64,000 nt of DNA from a virus, in IMG/VR virus record IMGVR_UViG_3300036944_001324, positions 124,001 through 188,000 of that record; one strand, written 5' to 3'. Shown one piece after another: positions 61,025 through 64,000 of the stretch. The notes under the pieces were generated by a model. That model searched no databases, had not been told where the DNA came from, and worked only from the letters and a program-made list of their open reading frames with translations. The position numbers were made by a program, and so were the translations under genes. How positions within the stretch are numbered: position 1 is the stretch's first letter; every line of letters begins with the position of its first letter.

Positions 61025-62551
61025 ATGCTGCGTGTTATTCAACATTACCAAGACAAGATCCTCCAAGACCTGAAAAACGGCACTTACGGCACCAACGAAA
61101 ACGACTTCCAAGTCATTGCAGTTGGTGGTCCGTCTCTGGGAATTCCCAGCAAGCAGTTGCGTAGCATCTTCCTGGTTCTGTCGAAGATGGATGCCAATGG
61201 TGAGGTACTCATCAACGACGAATTCGATGCTGAGGCTTTTGATCTGCTGCTGATGTTGGTTGGTTTTGATCGACAACAGCGCAAGGCGTACAAATACGTC
61301 GGTGACAAGGACAACTACAAGACCCGCTTGACTACGAGTCGCTGGATGGTTGGAAAAGAAATGGTCATCGAAGTGGGCGTCTGCAACGAACTCTACGATG
61401 ATGGAGATGTGCTTCAGAGCAAATCGACGCCGCAATTCGCGCAAACCCGTGTCGATAACAAGCGTCGTCGTTTTGATCTCGCGATTGACAACCCACTGCA
61501 CGTGGTGAATGCTATCAACGAAGCTCATGAAAATGGTGAACGCGTTGTGTTGACCATCAACCCTGTTGTCTGCGGTCATCAGCTGAAAGTTAAAACGTTT
61601 GTCATTGCTCTGGTTGAGCTGCTGAACGTCACGATGTACAGCAAAACAGCAGGCTTGCGTGAACGCTACCTTCTGAATCCAGCCAGTGCGTTGCCCGACA
61701 TGCACGCGCGTTACTTCACCATTGACGCTTTGGTCAACGCGATTACATCCGACATGAAAAACACGTCACGGTTCATTTTTGACTTCACCGACGCTAAAGA
61801 AGCTAAGGTGTTTCACAAACGCACCGGCGTGAATATGTACCTGTACTCGGTGATGGCTAAGCCTGATCCGTTCCGTTACCAGATCCCGTCGAACGTCATG
61901 GCTACCATCATTGCCAGCCATGTCTCGTCTCCTCGTCCGGGTACTGAGCCTGGTCATGGTTTCACGCTGGTGAAGTCTCTCTTCGACATTAACCAGTTAG
62001 CAAAGTACTTCTACATCAAGGACAATGACACTTCCACCAAGAAAGTAACCGGTAGTCTTCACGACTACTACGTGAACAACGGCGGGAGCGATTTGCTTCT
62101 TACGTGGTCGTTGTCTGTTGGTGTGGTTGACGACCACACTACGTGGACACTCGCACTGTACGACCTCAGTAACGGTCTTCAGGTTATTCGATGCGATGCA
62201 AAGTGTGTCACGGGTAAACCGGATAGTGATGCTCGTGTCATCCATCCCATCACTACTGACGACGACTTGGGTTACAACTTGATCGATGTCGAGATCTTTA
62301 TTCGGCGTGTGGGTGTGCTCCTGAAAAACGGTCGCACAGTTATCGTCCGACGTAAAGATAAGACTGCGTTTACGCTCCACCCGTACGCTCTGGAAGCATT
62401 GCCTTACGCTGGTGATAAGGGCGAAGTGACTGATGAACGCATCAAAGCCCAAACGTCCGCATGTTTCACTAACGTTATCGAAGTGGAGCTCAAGCAGAAA
62501 CCTACCGATGAAAAACGCGGTTACCAGTTCTTGGCTGAACCGCAACGTTAA
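61025..62551 (+). CDS. Unknown 508-aa protein
   Basis: ATG with TTGAAAGAGC upstream. Alpha/beta, with IQHYQDKILQDLKNG at the start and several domains. No catalytic motif recognised. Acidic loops and a basic patch (VDNKRRRFDLAI). It is followed 11 bases later by the small 62563 gene, so the two are coupled. Confidence 0.72.
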   Translation: MLRVIQHYQDKILQDLKNGTYGTNENDFQVIAVGGPSLGIPSKQLRSIFLVLSKMDANGEVLINDEFDAEAFDLLLMLVGFDRQQRKAYKYVGDKDNYKTRLTTSRWMVGKEMVIEVGVCNELYDDGDVLQSKSTPQFAQTRVDNKRRRFDLAIDNPLHVVNAINEAHENGERVVLTINPVVCGHQLKVKTFVIALVELLNVTMYSKTAGLRERYLLNPASALPDMHARYFTIDALVNAITSDMKNTSRFIFDFTDAKEAKVFHKRTGVNMYLYSVMAKPDPFRYQIPSNVMATIIASHVSSPRPGTEPGHGFTLVKSLFDINQLAKYFYIKDNDTSTKKVTGSLHDYYVNNGGSDLLLTWSLSVGVVDDHTTWTLALYDLSNGLQVIRCDAKCVTGKPDSDARVIHPITTDDDLGYNLIDVEIFIRRVGVLLKNGRTVIVRRKDKTAFTLHPYALEALPYAGDKGEVTDERIKAQTSACFTNVIEVELKQKPTDEKRGYQFLAEPQR

Positions 62552-62562
62552 AGGAAACCATC

Positions 62563-62829
62563 ATGAAAAACTCGATCGACATCGTCGCCTTCATCAAGGC
62601 GATCTTCGGTGAGAAGTTCACCGGTCACATCACTGTGCTGGTCGACAAGTACGGCACTGAGATCAAGACGGATAAGTACAAGTCTGACGTGTTTCGCGTC
62701 ATTCTGCCTCACCGTGAAGTAGTCGTGTTAGTACAGGGTAAACCGATCCTCACACTGACTAGCGGTCACAACGATCTCACGTTCCACAAGAGCGTATGCG
62801 TTGCCGTTACCGCTGTGACTACTGAGTAA
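62563..62829 (+). CDS. Small protein related to the 22521 gene product
   Basis: 88 aa; AAAGGAAACC before the ATG. The N-terminus IVAFIKAIFGEKFTGHITV matches INKLVGVLFGDAFTGKIKV of the distant 22521 product. The remainder is beta-rich and diverged. Function unknown. Confidence 0.72.
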   Translation: MKNSIDIVAFIKAIFGEKFTGHITVLVDKYGTEIKTDKYKSDVFRVILPHREVVVLVQGKPILTLTSGHNDLTFHKSVCVAVTAVTTE

Positions 62830-62841
62830 TTACCGTAACCA

Positions 62842-62880
62842 CCATAAGCAAGGAGGGAAATCCCCTCCTTGCTCTTATGT
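62842..62880 (+). terminator. Terminator hairpin
   Basis: CATAAGCAAGGAGGG pairs with CCCTCCTTGCTCTTATG around an AAAT loop. Confidence 0.8.
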
Positions 62881-62892
62881 CTGAAAGATAAA

Positions 62893-63966
62893 ATGAGCCA
62901 ACAAGACAAACTCTTCCAAGTGCATTGCTTTGTTCAGCACATGGCAAACTTGACCATGGTCGGTTATACGAACGAAGAACGTATCGCGAAGTTACGTTTT
63001 AACTGGGGGTCAGGCGTTATTCGTGCGCTGTATCCCCCGCGCGTTTCAATCATCAAAGACATCAAACCGCGGGAAACCAAGACGTTTATCGAAACGTGGA
63101 AGATCGAAGACGAAGACTTTAACAAACGCCTTACGGAAGTGCTGTACGAGATTGGCGGCTGGCCAAAGTACGACATTTCTGGTGATTTGGTAGTAGATCC
63201 ACTCACTGAAAATGAAAAGGATCTCCTGTCGTGTTACTTGATGTCTTCACTCACATCAAGTAATGCGGAGATAACACTCCAGTACATCGAGGACATTGGG
63301 AAAATCATTAGCAAGACGCCTTTGACGTCTCAACAAATATCCAGCTATTGGGAAACTGGAATCCTCACTAGCGTCGCTGTGACTGTGTCCATCTTCAGCG
63401 ATAATCCATCGAAGCAGGTTGAAGATTTCGAAAAGAAATACAACATCAAAGCCGCTGCTATTGTTAGTCGTTTGGTTGAGATGATTACGAAACTCAATGG
63501 CTGGCCCGTGCGCGTCGATGGTAAGGTTACGGTGTTGAAATTGAGTCCGAAACAACGGCAAGTCTGTTACGAACATGCACGGCGATCGTCTACTATCATG
63601 TTCGATAAGATGATGGAGGGTCTCAACGAACTTTCGCAAACTGAAGTTCTGGACGATATCAGGGCAAACGATCTCTTGCTACGCAGTCGCCGAATTAGTA
63701 GCTGGATTTCAGACATCGGTGAAATGGAAATCCAGAAATACTTCGGTCCTGAAGTTCTGTTCGCAATTAAAGGGTATCAGCGTTCACTGGATGTGATGTA
63801 CAAAGTCATCGACGAAAGCAAAGATGGACCTGATCTCGAACTGATCAAACCCATCGTCAACAACGCGCGAAGTACGATGGCTACCGTCGTTAGTGTGGTG
63901 CTCAGTCGCCCTGCGTCCGCTGCTTTGAAAGTACGGATTAGTCAAGCGGCTGATCTTCTGCGATAA
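62893..63966 (+). CDS. Unknown 357-aa protein with an internal repeat
   Basis: ATG 62893 with GAAAGATAAA; upstream codons lie in the terminator. Two segments look duplicated: RLTEVLYEIGGWPKYDISGD...LTENEKDLL and RLVEMITKLNGWPVRVDGKV...LSPKQRQVC, each a helix, a GWP turn, two strands and a helix. Helical elsewhere. No family recognised; repeated modules are common in phage inner-body and scaffold proteins. Confidence 0.72.
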   Translation: MSQQDKLFQVHCFVQHMANLTMVGYTNEERIAKLRFNWGSGVIRALYPPRVSIIKDIKPRETKTFIETWKIEDEDFNKRLTEVLYEIGGWPKYDISGDLVVDPLTENEKDLLSCYLMSSLTSSNAEITLQYIEDIGKIISKTPLTSQQISSYWETGILTSVAVTVSIFSDNPSKQVEDFEKKYNIKAAAIVSRLVEMITKLNGWPVRVDGKVTVLKLSPKQRQVCYEHARRSSTIMFDKMMEGLNELSQTEVLDDIRANDLLLRSRRISSWISDIGEMEIQKYFGPEVLFAIKGYQRSLDVMYKVIDESKDGPDLELIKPIVNNARSTMATVVSVVLSRPASAALKVRISQAADLLR

Positions 63967-63971
63967 ATAAA

Positions 63972-64000
63972 CGAGGGAAGGCCAAAAACCTTCCCTCGTT
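63972..64000 (+). terminator. Terminator hairpin at the window end
   Basis: GAGGGAAGG pairs with CCTTCCCTC around CCAAAAA; the 3' tail is cut by the window edge. Confidence 0.7.

Noticed and set aside
1-64000. tRNA genes, CRISPR arrays, integrase, transposase or homing endonuclease genes
   Set aside because: I looked for T-loop GGTTCGANTCC blocks, regularly spaced repeats, and HNH or GIY-YIG motifs and saw none that I could support.

Overview
The window looks like 64 kb of a nucleus-forming jumbo myophage of the phiKZ type (Chimalliviridae). The evidence is a combination of genes found together only in that group: a PhuZ tubulin with the GGGSGS signature (31337-32344), a candidate nuclear-shell protein ChmA (41156-43129), and a multisubunit RNA polymerase split over several genes. 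There is also a contractile tail sheath and tube and a phiKZ-type large terminase. The host cannot be read from the sequence; a Gram-negative proteobacterium is likely. I see no tRNA, CRISPR array, integrase or transposon. Names such as 'gp55-like' come from remembered phiKZ gene order and visible motifs, not from a database search.

Layout. 1-6309 (+): mostly small unknown genes plus a prohead protease (2348-3097). 6376-11801 (-): three large probable virion genes. 12263-17831 (+): sheath, tube and TerL. 17892-21232 (-): four unknown, probably virion, genes. 21653-28902 (+): a secreted lytic transglycosylase, then a long run of small accessory genes, including tandem paralogs, a proteasome-like Ntn-hydrolase candidate and an acyl-carrier-protein-like candidate. 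29058-32344 (+): a nucleotidyltransferase, its catalytically degraded paralog and PhuZ. 32569-36993 (+): overlapping small unknown genes. 37338-39524 (+): the C-terminal half of a family B DNA polymerase. 39583-40677 (-): unknown. 41156-60412 (+, apart from one small gene): the nucleus and transcription block, with ChmA, RNAP beta' N-terminal half, an SbcD-like nuclease, a glycine-rich SSB-like protein, gp68/gp69/gp70-like genes, RNAP beta C-terminal half and beta' C-terminal half. 60485-63966 (+): unknown genes.

The most notable local feature is a 400-nt group I intron without an ORF. It interrupts the RNAP beta' gene exactly between NA and DFDGD of the catalytic metal-binding motif; removing 44768-45167 restores the motif in frame. 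Two dispersed non-coding families organise transcription. The first is a set of more than 20 intergenic hairpins, most with shared outer arms (GGCATAA / TTATGCCGTC) that look like bidirectional terminators. The second is a promoter-like element of about 32 bp (TTTCAGC..ACATCATC..TGTG) found upstream of five plus-strand units, including ChmA and two RNAP-associated genes.

How the parts fit: the non-virion RNAP would transcribe phage genes inside the ChmA shell, PhuZ would position the nucleus and carry capsids, and the protease, terminase, sheath and tube build the particle. The nucleotidyltransferase pair, the SSB-like protein and the small accessory genes have no firmly known role here.
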